Part shown: positions 1 to 8,700 of the stretch, in pieces
How positions within the stretch are numbered: the first letter of the stretch is position 1
Layout of the letters: each line of letters starts with the position of its first letter
Source of the DNA: Desulfuromonadaceae bacterium
GTDB lineage: Bacteria; Desulfobacterota; Desulfuromonadia; Geobacterales; Pseudopelobacteraceae
Length of the DNA: 64,000 nucleotides
NCBI GenBank assembly: GCA_028712075.1
Contig: JAQTQX010000002.1
Location: 124,001-188,000 of the forward strand
Direction: 5' to 3'
Made by a program: the position numbers and the translations under genes
Notes under the pieces: generated by a model
Told to the model about the DNA's origin: nothing
Databases searched by the model: none
What the model saw: the letters and a program-made list of their open reading frames with translations, nothing else

Positions 1-215
1 TGGCCACACCGATGAGCGCCATCCTCTCGGCGGTCATCTTCAACGCCATCATCATACCGATGCTGGTGCCGCTGGCTCTGAAGGGAACCAGGTTCCGCGC
101 GATGCCAGCCGAGAAGCTGCTGATTCATAACCTGCTGATCTACGGGGTAGGTGGGATCATCGCGCCGTTCGTCGGGATCAAGGCTATTGATATGGTCATC
201 GGGATGATGGTGTGA
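1..215 (+). CDS. kdpB: Potassium-transporting ATPase subunit B, C-terminal end (partial)
   Basis: This is the last 71 or so codons of KdpB, the P-type ATPase subunit that drives high-affinity K+ uptake in the KdpFABC complex of the inner membrane. The visible part reads [15 protein letters not shown] and then two hydrophobic helices, which matches the C-terminal membrane region of KdpB. The catalytic P-, N- and A-domains lie outside the window. Position 3 starts the first whole codon, and the stop is at 213-215. kdpC follows after 53 nt, which supports the assignment. Confidence 0.9.
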   Translation, partial: ATPMSAILSAVIFNAIIIPMLVPLALKGTRFRAMPAEKLLIHNLLIYGVGGIIAPFVGIKAIDMVIGMMV

Positions 216-268
216 TCAATTTCCTCCTTTACGATAGGTGAAGACAAGAATCAAAGGAAATATGACCT

Positions 269-832
269 ATGAAAGACATAAAGTCGGCAATACTGCTCTT
301 CATAATCTTTACAGTCATCTGCGGTGGCATCTATCCGGCGATAGTCACCGGCATCGCCTATGCCCTGTTCCCTTACCAAGCCATGGGGAGCCTTATAACC
401 GACAAGAACGGCAAGGAACTCGGTTCGGCCCTGATCGGACAGTCTTTCTCCGATCCGAAATACTTCTGGCCACGCCCCTCAGCCACAGGTGATTTCGGTT
501 ACAATGCCATGGCTTCAGGCGGTTCCAATGCGGGTCCGACCAATCCTGATTACCTGAAAACAGTGGGTGATCGGGTCACGATTCTGCGTGATACCGGCGT
601 AACAGGACAGATACCAGCCGAACTGGTACAAGCTTCTGCCAGTGGGCTTGATCCACACATATCACCCGAATCAGCCATGTTACAAGTGCCACGGGTTAGT
701 AGGGTACGCGGAATTGCCGAGGGAAAAATTATTACGGCTGTTCAACAAGCTACCGAAGCAAGTCAGATGGGCTTTTTGGGTGCACCACGGGTAAATGTGC
801 TTGTGTTGAATCTGGAAGTGGATAAACTGTAA
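269..832 (+). CDS. kdpC: Potassium-transporting ATPase subunit C
   Basis: KdpC is the single-span accessory subunit of the KdpFABC K+ pump and stabilises or assists ATP binding to KdpB. The 187-residue product has one N-terminal membrane helix (about residues 6-30). It also carries the family blocks GQSFSDPKYFWPRPSAT (about 57-73), GGSNAGPTNPDYL and ASASGLDPHISPESA (about 123-137). Length is normal for KdpC. An AAGGAAAT ribosome-binding site precedes the ATG. It sits between kdpB and kdpD, only 2 nt before kdpD, so the three are one operon. Confidence 0.95.
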   Translation: MKDIKSAILLFIIFTVICGGIYPAIVTGIAYALFPYQAMGSLITDKNGKELGSALIGQSFSDPKYFWPRPSATGDFGYNAMASGGSNAGPTNPDYLKTVGDRVTILRDTGVTGQIPAELVQASASGLDPHISPESAMLQVPRVSRVRGIAEGKIITAVQQATEASQMGFLGAPRVNVLVLNLEVDKL

Positions 833-834
833 CC

Positions 835-3525
835 ATGACCGATAACGACGACATACGCCCTTCTCCAGAAGCAATGCTGAAGGTGGCCCAAGCCGAAGAG
901 GTTACAGCTGAGCTGGGAAAGCTGAAAATTTTTCTCGGCTATGCCGCAGGCGTCGGCAAAACCTACGCCATGCTGGAGACGGCACGTCAGAGAAAGAAGG
1001 ATGGCCGCGACGTGGTAATCGGCTATGTCGAATCTCATGGCCGTAGCGAGACCGACGTTCTAATGCAAGGAATGGAAACCTTGCAGCGTAAAGAAGTCCA
1101 ATATTTGGGAGTCGCACTGTCGGAGATGGACCTTGATACCGTTTTGAACCGTAAACCACAGATCGTTCTGGTGGACGAACTGGCTCACAGCAATGCCCAT
1201 GGTTCGAGACACGAGAAGCGCTGGCAGGATATTGAAGAGATTCTGGAAGCTGGGATCGATGTCTATACCACGGTCAACATTCAGCACTTCGAGAGTCTGA
1301 ATGACGTGGTGGCACAGATCACCGGGATCATCGTGCGTGAAACTGTGCCGGACCGACTATTGGATCTGGCCTTCGAGATAAAGCTGATCGATATCTCTCC
1401 AGAAGATCTGATTCAGCGTTTGAACGAGGGGAAGATCTACATTCCCGACCAAGCTGCAAAGGCGATAGAAAAGTTCTTCCGTCCCGGTAACCTGATGGCC
1501 CTGCGGGAGCTCTCTTTGCGCCGTACCGCCGCTCGGGTAGATGATCAAATGCGGGCCTACATGGAAACACAGTCCATCGCAGGGCCTTGGCCGACAGCGG
1601 AACGTCTGTTGGTATGCGTCAGCGGCAGCCCGTACAGTGAAAAGCTGGTCCGCGCTACCTGTCGACTTGCCGAAGAACTGAAAGCGCAATGGTTCACCGT
1701 TTACATCGAAACTCCGGTTGGTGGCCGACATGCTCAAGAAAACAGGGAACGCATATGGCAGAATCTGAGATTGGCTGAAAGCCTGGGCGCTCAGGTTGGG
1801 ACTGTAACGGCCTCTGATGTTACTGATGCGGTGATGGAATACGCACGCAGGCATAACGTTACCAAGATCGTTATGGGCAAACCGAATAAGCCCCGCTGGC
1901 GCGAGATTCTGCAACCGCCGGTCGTAGATCAAATTATCCGGAAGAGCGGTGCTGTAGATGTCGTCATCGTCAGCTTTGAACAGGAGAAAGTCGCTGTGGG
2001 CTCCAACACGCCAAAGAGTCGCTCTCCGTTTGAAGCGCGGGGCTATACGGCAAGCCTGTTGCTTGTTTCAGCCTCCACCGTGCTGTGTGAAATGCTACGC
2101 CCCTTTCTCGCTCCAACCAATATGGTTATGTTTTATCTGTTGGCTGTGGTTATCGCATCAATACGTCTCGGCAGAAAACCAGCCATTGCCTGTGCGCTTT
2201 TCGGCGTACTGGCCTTCAATTTTTTCTTTATCCCTCCCCGCATGACTTTTGCCGTGGCTGATACCCAGTATCTGCTTACCTTTCTGGGCTTGTTTGTGGT
2301 TGGAGTAGTTATCAGCACTCTGGTAGCCCGTTCGCGGGAACGGGCTGAAGTGATGCGTGCCCGCGAAGTGCAAACGGCAAGCCTTTATTATCTGAGCCGT
2401 GATTTGGCCGCCTCGGCAGATATTGATACCGTGCTGAAGGCCGTGCTCAGAAATGTGGAAGAAGCACTGGACGCTCAGGTGGTAATTATGCTGCCGGAAG
2501 GTGAACGGCTAGACATTCTTGCTACAAGCTCCGGACTCACTCTGGATATGAAGGAACAGGCAGTGGCTGACTGGGCTTTCCGCAACAGCCACCCAGCTGG
2601 GCGAGCCACAGATACGTTGGTCTCTGCTGACTTAATCTATCTTCCTCTGCAAACTCCATCCAGTGTATTGGGAGTAATGGGTGTCAAGCTTGAAAACCAG
2701 CCTGCATATCATTCACAGGAAAATCGACGCCTGCTGGATGCCTTTGCCACTCAGGCAGCGATGGCCATGGAACGGATACGGTTCTCCCACCACGCAGAAC
2801 AGGCCCAGATTCTTCAGGCAAGAGAAAATCTTGAGCGCGCACTATTGAATTCCATTTCCCATGACTTGCGGACACCACTGGTATCTGTAACCGGTGCACT
2901 TACTAGCCTAAAAGAAGAAGGTGCACAATTAAGTGATAATGTTCGGAAAGAGCTGCTGGACTCTGCTTGCAGCGAGGCAGAACGCCTTAATCGCTACGTC
3001 GGAAACCTGCTGGTTATGACCCGGATTGAAGCCGGGGCAATTCGGTTGAATATTGAATGGTGCGATATACAGGATCTGGTTGGTTGTGCTTTGGCAGCTA
3101 CTAAGCAGAGGATTGGTAACCGTTCGGTGGAAATTGGATTATCCGACGATTTACCTCTGGTCCCCTTGGATCTTGTGTTGATGACTCAAGTTTTGGTAAA
3201 CCTTCTGGACAATGCGCACAAATATTCACCCAAGGAGAGTTCTATAGAAATCAGCTCCACAACCAATAATGGCTGGCTTCTTCTTGAAGTGGCAGACAGA
3301 GGTCCAGGCGTACCTGAACACTACATTAAACGAGTCTTTGACAAGTTTTATCGTATTCCTGTCCCCGAAGGCGCCGGAGGAACCGGGTTGGGACTCTCAA
3401 TCTGTAGGGGAATCGTCGAAGCGCATGGAGGAATGATAAGTGCCGAAAACCGCACTGGCGGCGGCCTGAGAGCTCTGATACGCTTACCACTTGCAAAAGC
3501 TGAAGAACCGAGTCATGACAACTAA
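835..3525 (+). CDS. kdpD: Osmosensitive K+ channel sensor histidine kinase KdpD
   Basis: KdpD is the membrane sensor kinase that controls kdp expression in response to K+ limitation. Domains in order: an N-terminal KdpD domain with Walker A GYAAGVGKT (residues 35-43) and Walker B-like IVLVDELAHSN, a universal-stress-protein domain (about 250-375), four membrane helices (about 400-500), and a GAF-like region. A HisKA domain with phosphoacceptor motif NSISHDLRTPL and a HATPase domain (NLLDNAHKYSP, DRGPGVP, GTGLGLSI) follow. At 896 residues it is full length. Its usual partner, the response regulator kdpE, does not follow: the next gene converges from the other strand. Confidence 0.96.
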   Translation: MTDNDDIRPSPEAMLKVAQAEEVTAELGKLKIFLGYAAGVGKTYAMLETARQRKKDGRDVVIGYVESHGRSETDVLMQGMETLQRKEVQYLGVALSEMDLDTVLNRKPQIVLVDELAHSNAHGSRHEKRWQDIEEILEAGIDVYTTVNIQHFESLNDVVAQITGIIVRETVPDRLLDLAFEIKLIDISPEDLIQRLNEGKIYIPDQAAKAIEKFFRPGNLMALRELSLRRTAARVDDQMRAYMETQSIAGPWPTAERLLVCVSGSPYSEKLVRATCRLAEELKAQWFTVYIETPVGGRHAQENRERIWQNLRLAESLGAQVGTVTASDVTDAVMEYARRHNVTKIVMGKPNKPRWREILQPPVVDQIIRKSGAVDVVIVSFEQEKVAVGSNTPKSRSPFEARGYTASLLLVSASTVLCEMLRPFLAPTNMVMFYLLAVVIASIRLGRKPAIACALFGVLAFNFFFIPPRMTFAVADTQYLLTFLGLFVVGVVISTLVARSRERAEVMRAREVQTASLYYLSRDLAASADIDTVLKAVLRNVEEALDAQVVIMLPEGERLDILATSSGLTLDMKEQAVADWAFRNSHPAGRATDTLVSADLIYLPLQTPSSVLGVMGVKLENQPAYHSQENRRLLDAFATQAAMAMERIRFSHHAEQAQILQARENLERALLNSISHDLRTPLVSVTGALTSLKEEGAQLSDNVRKELLDSACSEAERLNRYVGNLLVMTRIEAGAIRLNIEWCDIQDLVGCALAATKQRIGNRSVEIGLSDDLPLVPLDLVLMTQVLVNLLDNAHKYSPKESSIEISSTTNNGWLLLEVADRGPGVPEHYIKRVFDKFYRIPVPEGAGGTGLGLSICRGIVEAHGGMISAENRTGGGLRALIRLPLAKAEEPSHDN

Positions 3526-3714
3526 AAGTTGCGGATGATTTGCCACAAAATATGGTCTGCCGAACTGTCCATCAGTCGATTTCTTCATGTGCTGTTATCT
3601 TTATTAAATTTGTACCACAAAACATACGTACGATTATTAGTTGTTATCTGACCCTGTGGCTATTTATCTGATCCGACCGGAGCCTGTCTGCGTCAGAGGT
3701 CGTCCGCTGCATGC

Positions 3715-4170
3715 TCATTGATTTACATGTGTGATTAAAAAGTCACGACGTATTTCCTCCATCCGGCGACGGTTTTTGCCCAGGTCGGAATAGCCCAATC
3801 GTGACGCGGACCGGACATGTATGACTCCTCCAGCCCTGTCCAGGAGGAATTCTCCATCATCGACAAAAAAGGTCGTACGCAACTCCACCCGCAGATAATC
3901 GGAACGATCCTCAATAATCGTACTGTCAGTACGCCGTACCAGAACCTGCTTCAGCCGTGCAAAAGCAGCATCCGGGTCACCGCTGAATGCCAGTGGTGCG
4001 ATTTGATGCATCTCTTCAAGCGCCTCACTTGACACACAGTTTGGCGATGACGGGCAGACAGCCAGTTTGCCGTTACGCACCCCAAGATGGGCAGGCCGTT
4101 TCCCGGCGCAGGCTACCAGTAGACTCGACAGAATGCTCATGACCAATAACCCTCGCAATATGCTTTTCAT
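3715..4170 (-). CDS. DUF1499-type lipoprotein
   Basis: Predicted lipoprotein of 151 residues. It begins with a basic N-terminus and hydrophobic stretch ending in the lipobox LVAC, so it should be cleaved and lipidated at that cysteine. The mature part resembles the DUF1499 family (short segment C.SSPNCVSS, then a domain ending in RSASRLGYSDLGKNRRRMEEIR). Function is unknown. The start at 4170 is preferred over an upstream in-frame start because AGGACGGTAC lies just before it and the signal peptide begins there. It is the last gene of the run of minus-strand genes starting at arsR (8682), 45 nt after the CcdA gene, and may be cotranscribed. Confidence 0.75.
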   Translation of the reverse strand: MKSILRGLLVMSILSSLLVACAGKRPAHLGVRNGKLAVCPSSPNCVSSEALEEMHQIAPLAFSGDPDAAFARLKQVLVRRTDSTIIEDRSDYLRVELRTTFFVDDGEFLLDRAGGVIHVRSASRLGYSDLGKNRRRMEEIRRDFLITHVNQ

Positions 4171-4215
4171 GTACCGTCCTTTTCGATCCGCACGAGCAGG
4201 TCTACACAACGAAAA

Positions 4216-4902
4216 CTAAAAATATCCCCACACAAACCATCCCCCGACCAGCGCTACGATCAAACCGCTGACCCGTTTTGCCCAGAAGGAAAAGTTGACG
4301 ACTCCGCGTGCTTTGACGAATCCTTCCACAAAACCGGTGAATGTGCCGGCAAAAAGCATCAGCAAACAGTGTCCGATGGCGTAGCAGAACAGCAGCGCAA
4401 TGCCATAGAGCACCTGCCCTTTGCTCGCCACCACTGTCAGCAGCACCACCAGCACCGGTGTGGCGCAGGGGGAGGAAACCACTCCGAAGAAAAGGCCGAG
4501 CAGAAATGCTCCGACAATTCCTCCCTGCCGTGGCTTATAGTCTCGTATGATCGGGAGGCGAATTTCATACAGCCCCATCAGTTGACCACCCATAATCAGC
4601 GCGATAGCTCCGGCGATCAGATACCACGGTCCACCAAGCGTGCCGAACATGGTTCCCAGCAGCCCAGCAGCCGCACCAAAGGCGGTAAAGGTAAGTGACA
4701 GACCGAGGACAAAGACGAGAGAATAACGGAATGCCTTGCCGCGATCACCATCACTGTAGCCACCGACAAAACCGACTACCAGCGGGATCGTTGCCAGCAC
4801 GCAGGGGGAGGCAGAGGAGACTACTCCCGCCAGAAAGACCGCACCGAAGGCGATCAGCGGATAGAGCGTGATGATCTGCTCAATGTTGTCTAACAAGCTC
4901 AT
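4216..4902 (-). CDS. CcdA/DsbD-type transmembrane thiol-disulfide transporter
   Basis: Six-helix integral membrane protein (228 residues) of the CcdA / DsbD-beta family, which moves reducing equivalents from cytoplasmic thioredoxin across the inner membrane. The two family signatures are present: SASPCVLATIP (about residues 29-39) and VVSSPCATPVLV (about 141-152), each with the proline-flanked redox cysteine. Its start codon overlaps the stop of the exported thioredoxin gene by 4 nt (ATGA). Together the pair would keep a periplasmic thiol protein reduced. The inferred role is reductant supply to the metal or arsenic functions of this operon rather than general cytochrome c maturation. Confidence 0.88.
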   Translation of the reverse strand: MSLLDNIEQIITLYPLIAFGAVFLAGVVSSASPCVLATIPLVVGFVGGYSDGDRGKAFRYSLVFVLGLSLTFTAFGAAAGLLGTMFGTLGGPWYLIAGAIALIMGGQLMGLYEIRLPIIRDYKPRQGGIVGAFLLGLFFGVVSSPCATPVLVVLLTVVASKGQVLYGIALLFCYAIGHCLLMLFAGTFTGFVEGFVKARGVVNFSFWAKRVSGLIVALVGGWFVWGYF

Positions 4903-5279
4903 TTCATTCCTGCTGCCTTCAATTCTTTGAGGATGTCATTTTTGTCAATGAAGCCGATATGGCGCTTGACCTCTTTTCCCTGTGCATTGAAAAAAATCTG
5001 GGTCGGAATCATCTGTACACGGTACTGTCCGCCGACAGTGTTATCCTTCCAGACATCGGAAAATGTAACATTGGCCTTTCCTTTCAATTCGTGGCTCAAC
5101 TCTTCCAGAATCGGCGCCATCTTTTTACAGGGAATGCAGCTGCGTGCGCCAAAATCGGAAACCGTTGGTTTACCAGATGCCAGCGCGGCACGAATTGCAG
5201 CATCATTTGAGGAGGGAAGTTCAGCGCACGCTGCCGAAGCGGTCAGCAGCACCGCCAAAAAGGTACATACCCATTTCAT
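4899..5279 (-). CDS. Exported thioredoxin-family protein (CIPC motif)
   Basis: Thioredoxin-fold protein of 126 residues with an N-terminal signal peptide (hydrophobic core then AACA, about residues 1-19), so it should act in the periplasm. The active site reads ARSCIPCKKM, a CxxC thioredoxin motif, and the cis-proline region MIPTQIFFNAQGKE is intact. ATGA overlaps link it to genes on both sides (5276-5279 upstream, 4899-4902 downstream with the CcdA-type transporter). The partnership predicts that the CcdA protein reduces this thioredoxin. Confidence 0.9.
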   Translation of the reverse strand: MKWVCTFLAVLLTASAACAELPSSNDAAIRAALASGKPTVSDFGARSCIPCKKMAPILEELSHELKGKANVTFSDVWKDNTVGGQYRVQMIPTQIFFNAQGKEVKRHIGFIDKNDILKELKAAGMK

Positions 5280-5506
5280 GACAATATCCCTGCAATTTCT
5301 GCCGGTGATGCCACCTTGCCGGAGAATTTGACCTGTCCGTTAATCACCAGCGCCGGTGTACTCATGACGCCATATTTCATGATTGAAGGGATGTCTTCCA
5401 CTTTGACCAGTTCTGCACTTTTGCCGCTCTCTTCCAGCGCTTTCTTCGTATTCTCATAAAGTGTTTTGCACTTGGCACAGCCGGTCCCCAGTATTTCAAT
5501 CTTCAT
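5276..5506 (-). CDS. Small thioredoxin-fold redox protein (Thioredoxin_3 / TM0996-like)
   Basis: Compact 76-residue thioredoxin-like protein without a signal peptide. It starts MKIEILGTGCAKCKTLYENT, with a redox or metal-binding GTGCAKC motif, and has the family motif YGVMSTPALVINGQVKFSGK. Such proteins are common beside YraQ/ArsP-type permeases and CcdA proteins. The start at 5506 is set by the AAGGAG ribosome-binding site just upstream; a longer in-frame extension lacks one. Role inferred: a cytoplasmic thiol partner for the permease or for arsenic or metal reduction. The exact substrate is unknown. Confidence 0.85.
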   Translation of the reverse strand: MKIEILGTGCAKCKTLYENTKKALEESGKSAELVKVEDIPSIMKYGVMSTPALVINGQVKFSGKVASPAEIAGILS

Positions 5507-5519
5507 TGTGGTAGCTCCT

Positions 5520-5756
5520 TTATTTTTTATGTTCTGCTGCAAGCAGCTTTTTGATTTCCATGGAGCAGCATTGTTTGCGAGGGGACAGCTCCGGGCATCG
5601 ACCGATTGTGCAGGCTCCGGTCATGTGTCGGATAGCCTCCATATCGTTTGCCCCGGCCCGGATCGCCTCCATGACGGTTCTTTTTGAAACAAAGCTGCAC
5701 CAGCAGACGATTTCATCAGGTGGCGCTTCAAGAATATTTTCGGTGAATGGCTTCAT
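5520..5756 (-). CDS. BFD-like [2Fe-2S]-binding protein
   Basis: Small protein (78 residues) with the cysteine pattern CWC, then about 33 residues, then CTIGRC. This is the C-x-C ... C-x4-C arrangement of bacterioferritin-associated-ferredoxin-like [2Fe-2S] domains (also found in CopZ-type and NirB/NasB modules). A further CC lies in the tail. It is cytoplasmic and probably an electron-transfer or metallochaperone subunit. A GAGGT ribosome-binding site supports the start at 5756; an earlier ATG at 5783 would overlap the upstream gene. It lies 10 nt after the CDF transporter gene. Confidence 0.78.
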   Translation of the reverse strand: MKPFTENILEAPPDEIVCWCSFVSKRTVMEAIRAGANDMEAIRHMTGACTIGRCPELSPRKQCCSMEIKKLLAAEHKK

Positions 5757-5766
5757 ATTTCTTACC

Positions 5767-6696
5767 TCAATGCTCATGGCCACAACAGCCTGTTTGTCGT
5801 TGGCTATGGCTCAGTTCCTTAATCAGTGGACCACCGTTACAATTGGAGCAGTCGAACTGGATTGTTGTGTGGGTGATATGGTAGTGCTGTTCGAGTTCAT
5901 GCTCGATAGCATGAAGTAGCTGGCTGCGGCGTCCTTCATGCTCCGCATCAATTTCAACATGAGCAGAAAGCGCAAAAATATGCGAACAGACCGACCAGAT
6001 ATTGATGTGGTGCACATCCATGACCCCGTCTATCCCTCGCATGTGTTCAGCAACCTGTTCGACCGACATGCTGCGCGGCACACCCTCCATTAGGATATGA
6101 ATTGCCTCACGCAGAACGCGCCAGGCCCCGGCCATAATCAGGAGGCCAATGGCAATCGAAATGAGCGGATCTGCCTGGTACCAGCCGGTATAGTGCATCA
6201 CCAGCGCCCCGATGATAACACCTACCGAAGCGGCGGCATCTCCCAGAACGTGCAGGAAGGCACTGCGGACATTCAGATCATCATGGGCGTGTCCATGCAG
6301 CCCCTTCGCAGCAAGCAGGTTGGCGATTAATCCCAACACGGCGATTATCAGCATCGGCGTAGTTTGCACCGCTTCCGGCGCAAGTAATCTTTTGCTTCCT
6401 TCGTAAAGGATGCCGATTGCCATCAGAAAGACTGTCAGGCCATTGATCAGCGATGCGAGCACTTCCGCTCTGTGCCAGCCGTAAGAATGAAGCTCGTTGG
6501 GTGGCTGCGCCGCCAGTTTGATTGCAGCCAGGGAAAGCGCGAGCGCAAACAGATCAAGAAAGACATGGCCGGCATCGGAAAGCAGTGCCAGGGAGTTCGA
6601 CCAGATACCGCCGATCACCTCAGCTATCAGAGTGATTGCGGTTAGTGTGATCGCGAAGACCAGGCGTCTTGATATTGATGTGTCCATTGATGTCAT
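5767..6696 (-). CDS. Cation diffusion facilitator family efflux protein (CzcD/ZitB-like)
   Basis: Inner-membrane CDF antiporter, about 309 residues, expected to export Zn2+, Cd2+ or a similar divalent cation in exchange for protons. Six helices carry the two HxxxD metal sites, SDAGHVFLD in helix 2 and LHVLGDAAAS in helix 5. A His-rich GLHGHAHDD loop lies between helices 4 and 5. The cytoplasmic C-terminal domain ends in a cysteine/histidine tail with CSNC and GCCGHEH. The start at 6696 overlaps the stop of the preceding gene (ATGA). Its place in an ArsR-controlled operon suggests metal-inducible expression. Confidence 0.9.
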   Translation of the reverse strand: MTSMDTSISRRLVFAITLTAITLIAEVIGGIWSNSLALLSDAGHVFLDLFALALSLAAIKLAAQPPNELHSYGWHRAEVLASLINGLTVFLMAIGILYEGSKRLLAPEAVQTTPMLIIAVLGLIANLLAAKGLHGHAHDDLNVRSAFLHVLGDAAASVGVIIGALVMHYTGWYQADPLISIAIGLLIMAGAWRVLREAIHILMEGVPRSMSVEQVAEHMRGIDGVMDVHHINIWSVCSHIFALSAHVEIDAEHEGRRSQLLHAIEHELEQHYHITHTTIQFDCSNCNGGPLIKELSHSQRQTGCCGHEH

Positions 6697-7346
6697 GGCG
6701 TTTTTCCGTGCAGTGAACTGCAGCTGCAACTGCATGAGCAGCTCATTCCCTTCGCCTTGCCAAAAGCTTCCCGCCCCTCTTTGAACGTCAGCCAGGCTAT
6801 CAGAAGCGCGCCGATTGCATCGAGGCTGCCGATGCCGGTCACTTCATAGCCGATGCTGGATATCAGCAGCACGACCGAGAGATACACGCACGCCCTCGAG
6901 CAGGCCGCATCCGCAAGAATAGCCGGCGAACCGAGCGCCGTGCCTACCGTGGTTTTTTGGCGAATCAGATACCACATGAATGAGATTGAAATTAACGAGA
7001 TAACAATGCCCCACACGGTTGTATCCGGCTTGTGGTGAGAGTAAATGTTCATACCCGCAGTGAGTAACAGCCCTGCTGTCAAGGCATAGAACGCTGCTCC
7101 GGTAATCCTGAGTGCACGCTGCTCGAATTCATCCCGGGATTCTCCACCGTTTGCCGTTATCCTGCGGACCATATGCCAGACGCCGACAGCTGAAACCACT
7201 TCAATAAACGAGTCAACGCCAAAGCCGAACAGCGCCAGGGTTTCATCAGCCGCCCCCTGCCACACAGATACGCCACCTTCAACAAGGTTGTAAAGGATAG
7301 TGAAGATGGAGAGGTACTTGGCGCGTGCGTAGAGGTTTGAATTCAT
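6693..7346 (-). CDS. Second cation-efflux-like membrane protein with Cys-Ser tail
   Basis: Membrane protein of 217 residues with about five or six helices, resembling the divergent one-domain branch of the cation efflux family. The motif GFGVDSFIEVVSAVGV replaces the usual HxxxD of helix 2, and ILADAACSRACVYLSVV occupies the helix-5 position. It lacks a cytoplasmic C-terminal domain and instead ends with an alternating CSCSCSCSS tail that could bind thiophilic metal. The start at 7346 has AGGATATTTACG before it. Adjacent to a canonical CDF gene, it may form a mixed transporter or act as an accessory; this is inference. Confidence 0.7.
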   Translation of the reverse strand: MNSNLYARAKYLSIFTILYNLVEGGVSVWQGAADETLALFGFGVDSFIEVVSAVGVWHMVRRITANGGESRDEFEQRALRITGAAFYALTAGLLLTAGMNIYSHHKPDTTVWGIVISLISISFMWYLIRQKTTVGTALGSPAILADAACSRACVYLSVVLLISSIGYEVTGIGSLDAIGALLIAWLTFKEGREAFGKAKGMSCSCSCSCSSLHGKTP

Positions 7347-7360
7347 CGTAAATATCCTGT

Positions 7361-8308
7361 CTACAGTATTGCGTTGAACAGATAGCCAACAAAAACTATC
7401 GCGCACGCTACCGTGCCAAAGAAGACCAGCAGAAGCCGATTTTTCAGAACGTTCTTCAGGATGATCGCCTCCGGCAGTGACAACGCCGTTACCGCCATCA
7501 TGAAAGCCAGCACGGTGCCGATTGCCATCCCTTTTTCCATCAAGGCGTGGACAATCGGGATAACCCCGGCTGCGTTGCTGTAAAGCGGCACCCCCAATGC
7601 TACTGCCACCGGCACGGCAAAAGGGTTATCCCGCCCGGCCCAGTCGGCGAGAAAATCCTGCGGCACAAAGCCATGGATGAAAGCACCAAGACCAACACCA
7701 ACGACAACATACGGCCAGATTTTTTTCAAGAGGTCACGGGTGTACTGGCGGGCATAGTCAAGCTTCTCCCGAAAGGTCAGCTGTACGATGTCGGCGTTGC
7801 CTACCTGCATCTCCCAGACATAGTCCTGCACATATTTTTCCATCTTCAACTTGCCAATGACGATGCCGGCTAAAATTGCCACCAACAAACCGGTCCCGAT
7901 GTAGATAAGGGCTATCTTCCAGCCGAACAGTCCCCAGAGCATGATCAGAGCTACTTCGTTGACCATCGGCGACGAAATCAGGAATGAAAAGGTTACACCG
8001 AGCGGCACGCCAGATTCGACAAAGCCGATAAAGAGCGGCACTGCCGAGCAGGAACAGAAGGGGGTTACAATACCCAGCAGGGCAGCCAGAACATTGCCGA
8101 CATATTCCCGCTTACGGGATAGCAGCCGTTTGGTCTTTTCCGGGGGAAAGGAGGTGCGGATGATGGCGACGACAAAGATGATCGTCGTCAGCAACAGGAA
8201 TATCTTGATGGTGTCGTAAATAAAGAAGTTGAGCGCATCGCCCGATCGTGAACCGGGTGCGAGTCCTATAAGTGTAAAAACAAGGTAATCGGCAAAATTT
8301 TTCAGCAT
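7361..8308 (-). CDS. YraQ/ArsP-family permease
   Basis: Polytopic inner-membrane permease of about 315 residues in the YraQ/ArsP family (pfam03773 type). The diagnostic block PFCSCSAVPLFIGF, with a cysteine pair thought to interact with trivalent arsenicals or metals in ArsP relatives, is present. It is followed by FSFLISSPMVNEVAL and a second half with GVPLYSNAAGVIPI. ArsP members export methylated trivalent arsenicals, but other family members have no assigned substrate. The start at 8308 has GGAG six bases upstream; earlier in-frame GTG/ATG codons are weaker. It is the first structural gene after arsR. Confidence 0.85.
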   Translation of the reverse strand: MLKNFADYLVFTLIGLAPGSRSGDALNFFIYDTIKIFLLLTTIIFVVAIIRTSFPPEKTKRLLSRKREYVGNVLAALLGIVTPFCSCSAVPLFIGFVESGVPLGVTFSFLISSPMVNEVALIMLWGLFGWKIALIYIGTGLLVAILAGIVIGKLKMEKYVQDYVWEMQVGNADIVQLTFREKLDYARQYTRDLLKKIWPYVVVGVGLGAFIHGFVPQDFLADWAGRDNPFAVPVAVALGVPLYSNAAGVIPIVHALMEKGMAIGTVLAFMMAVTALSLPEAIILKNVLKNRLLLVFFGTVACAIVFVGYLFNAIL

Positions 8309-8367
8309 GGCATACTCCATGAGCGACTGCTTGATCACTCACATAATCGGACAAAAAAATACCGGCA

Positions 8368-8682
8368 TTATGCCGCCTTCAGCAGGCTGTGACGCCCGTA
8401 AATATCCTGTTTCACCATCTCGGTGATATAATCCATAACGGCAAAAATTTCCGGATGTTTGATTGTGTAGTAAATCTTCAGGCCATCTTTACGCCGGGAA
8501 AGCACCCCTGCAGAAATCATCATGTTGAGATGGCGGGATGTGTTGGACTGCTCTTCGCCGATGGCGGGGAATATCTCGCACACGCAACGCTCGCCGTCAC
8601 GAAGGAAATCGATGATCTTCAAACGGGTTGGCTGAGCCAACGCTTTCAACATATCTGCTCGTAAATCAATAAGCTCTCTCAT
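8368..8682 (-). CDS. ArsR-family metalloregulatory repressor
   Basis: Winged-helix repressor of 104 residues of the ArsR/SmtB family. The sequence ALAQPTRLKIIDFLRDGERCVCEIFP places a CVC metal- or arsenic-binding pair at the start of helix alpha3, as in classical ArsR. The recognition helix region EEQSNTSRHLNMMISAGVLSRRKDGLKIYY is intact. A good GAGGAG ribosome-binding site precedes the ATG. It heads a minus-strand operon containing a permease, CDF proteins and thiol-redox proteins, which it most likely represses until As(III) or another thiophilic ion binds. Confidence 0.92.
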   Translation of the reverse strand: MRELIDLRADMLKALAQPTRLKIIDFLRDGERCVCEIFPAIGEEQSNTSRHLNMMISAGVLSRRKDGLKIYYTIKHPEIFAVMDYITEMVKQDIYGRHSLLKAA

Positions 8683-8700
8683 GTACGCTCCTCTTTATCA

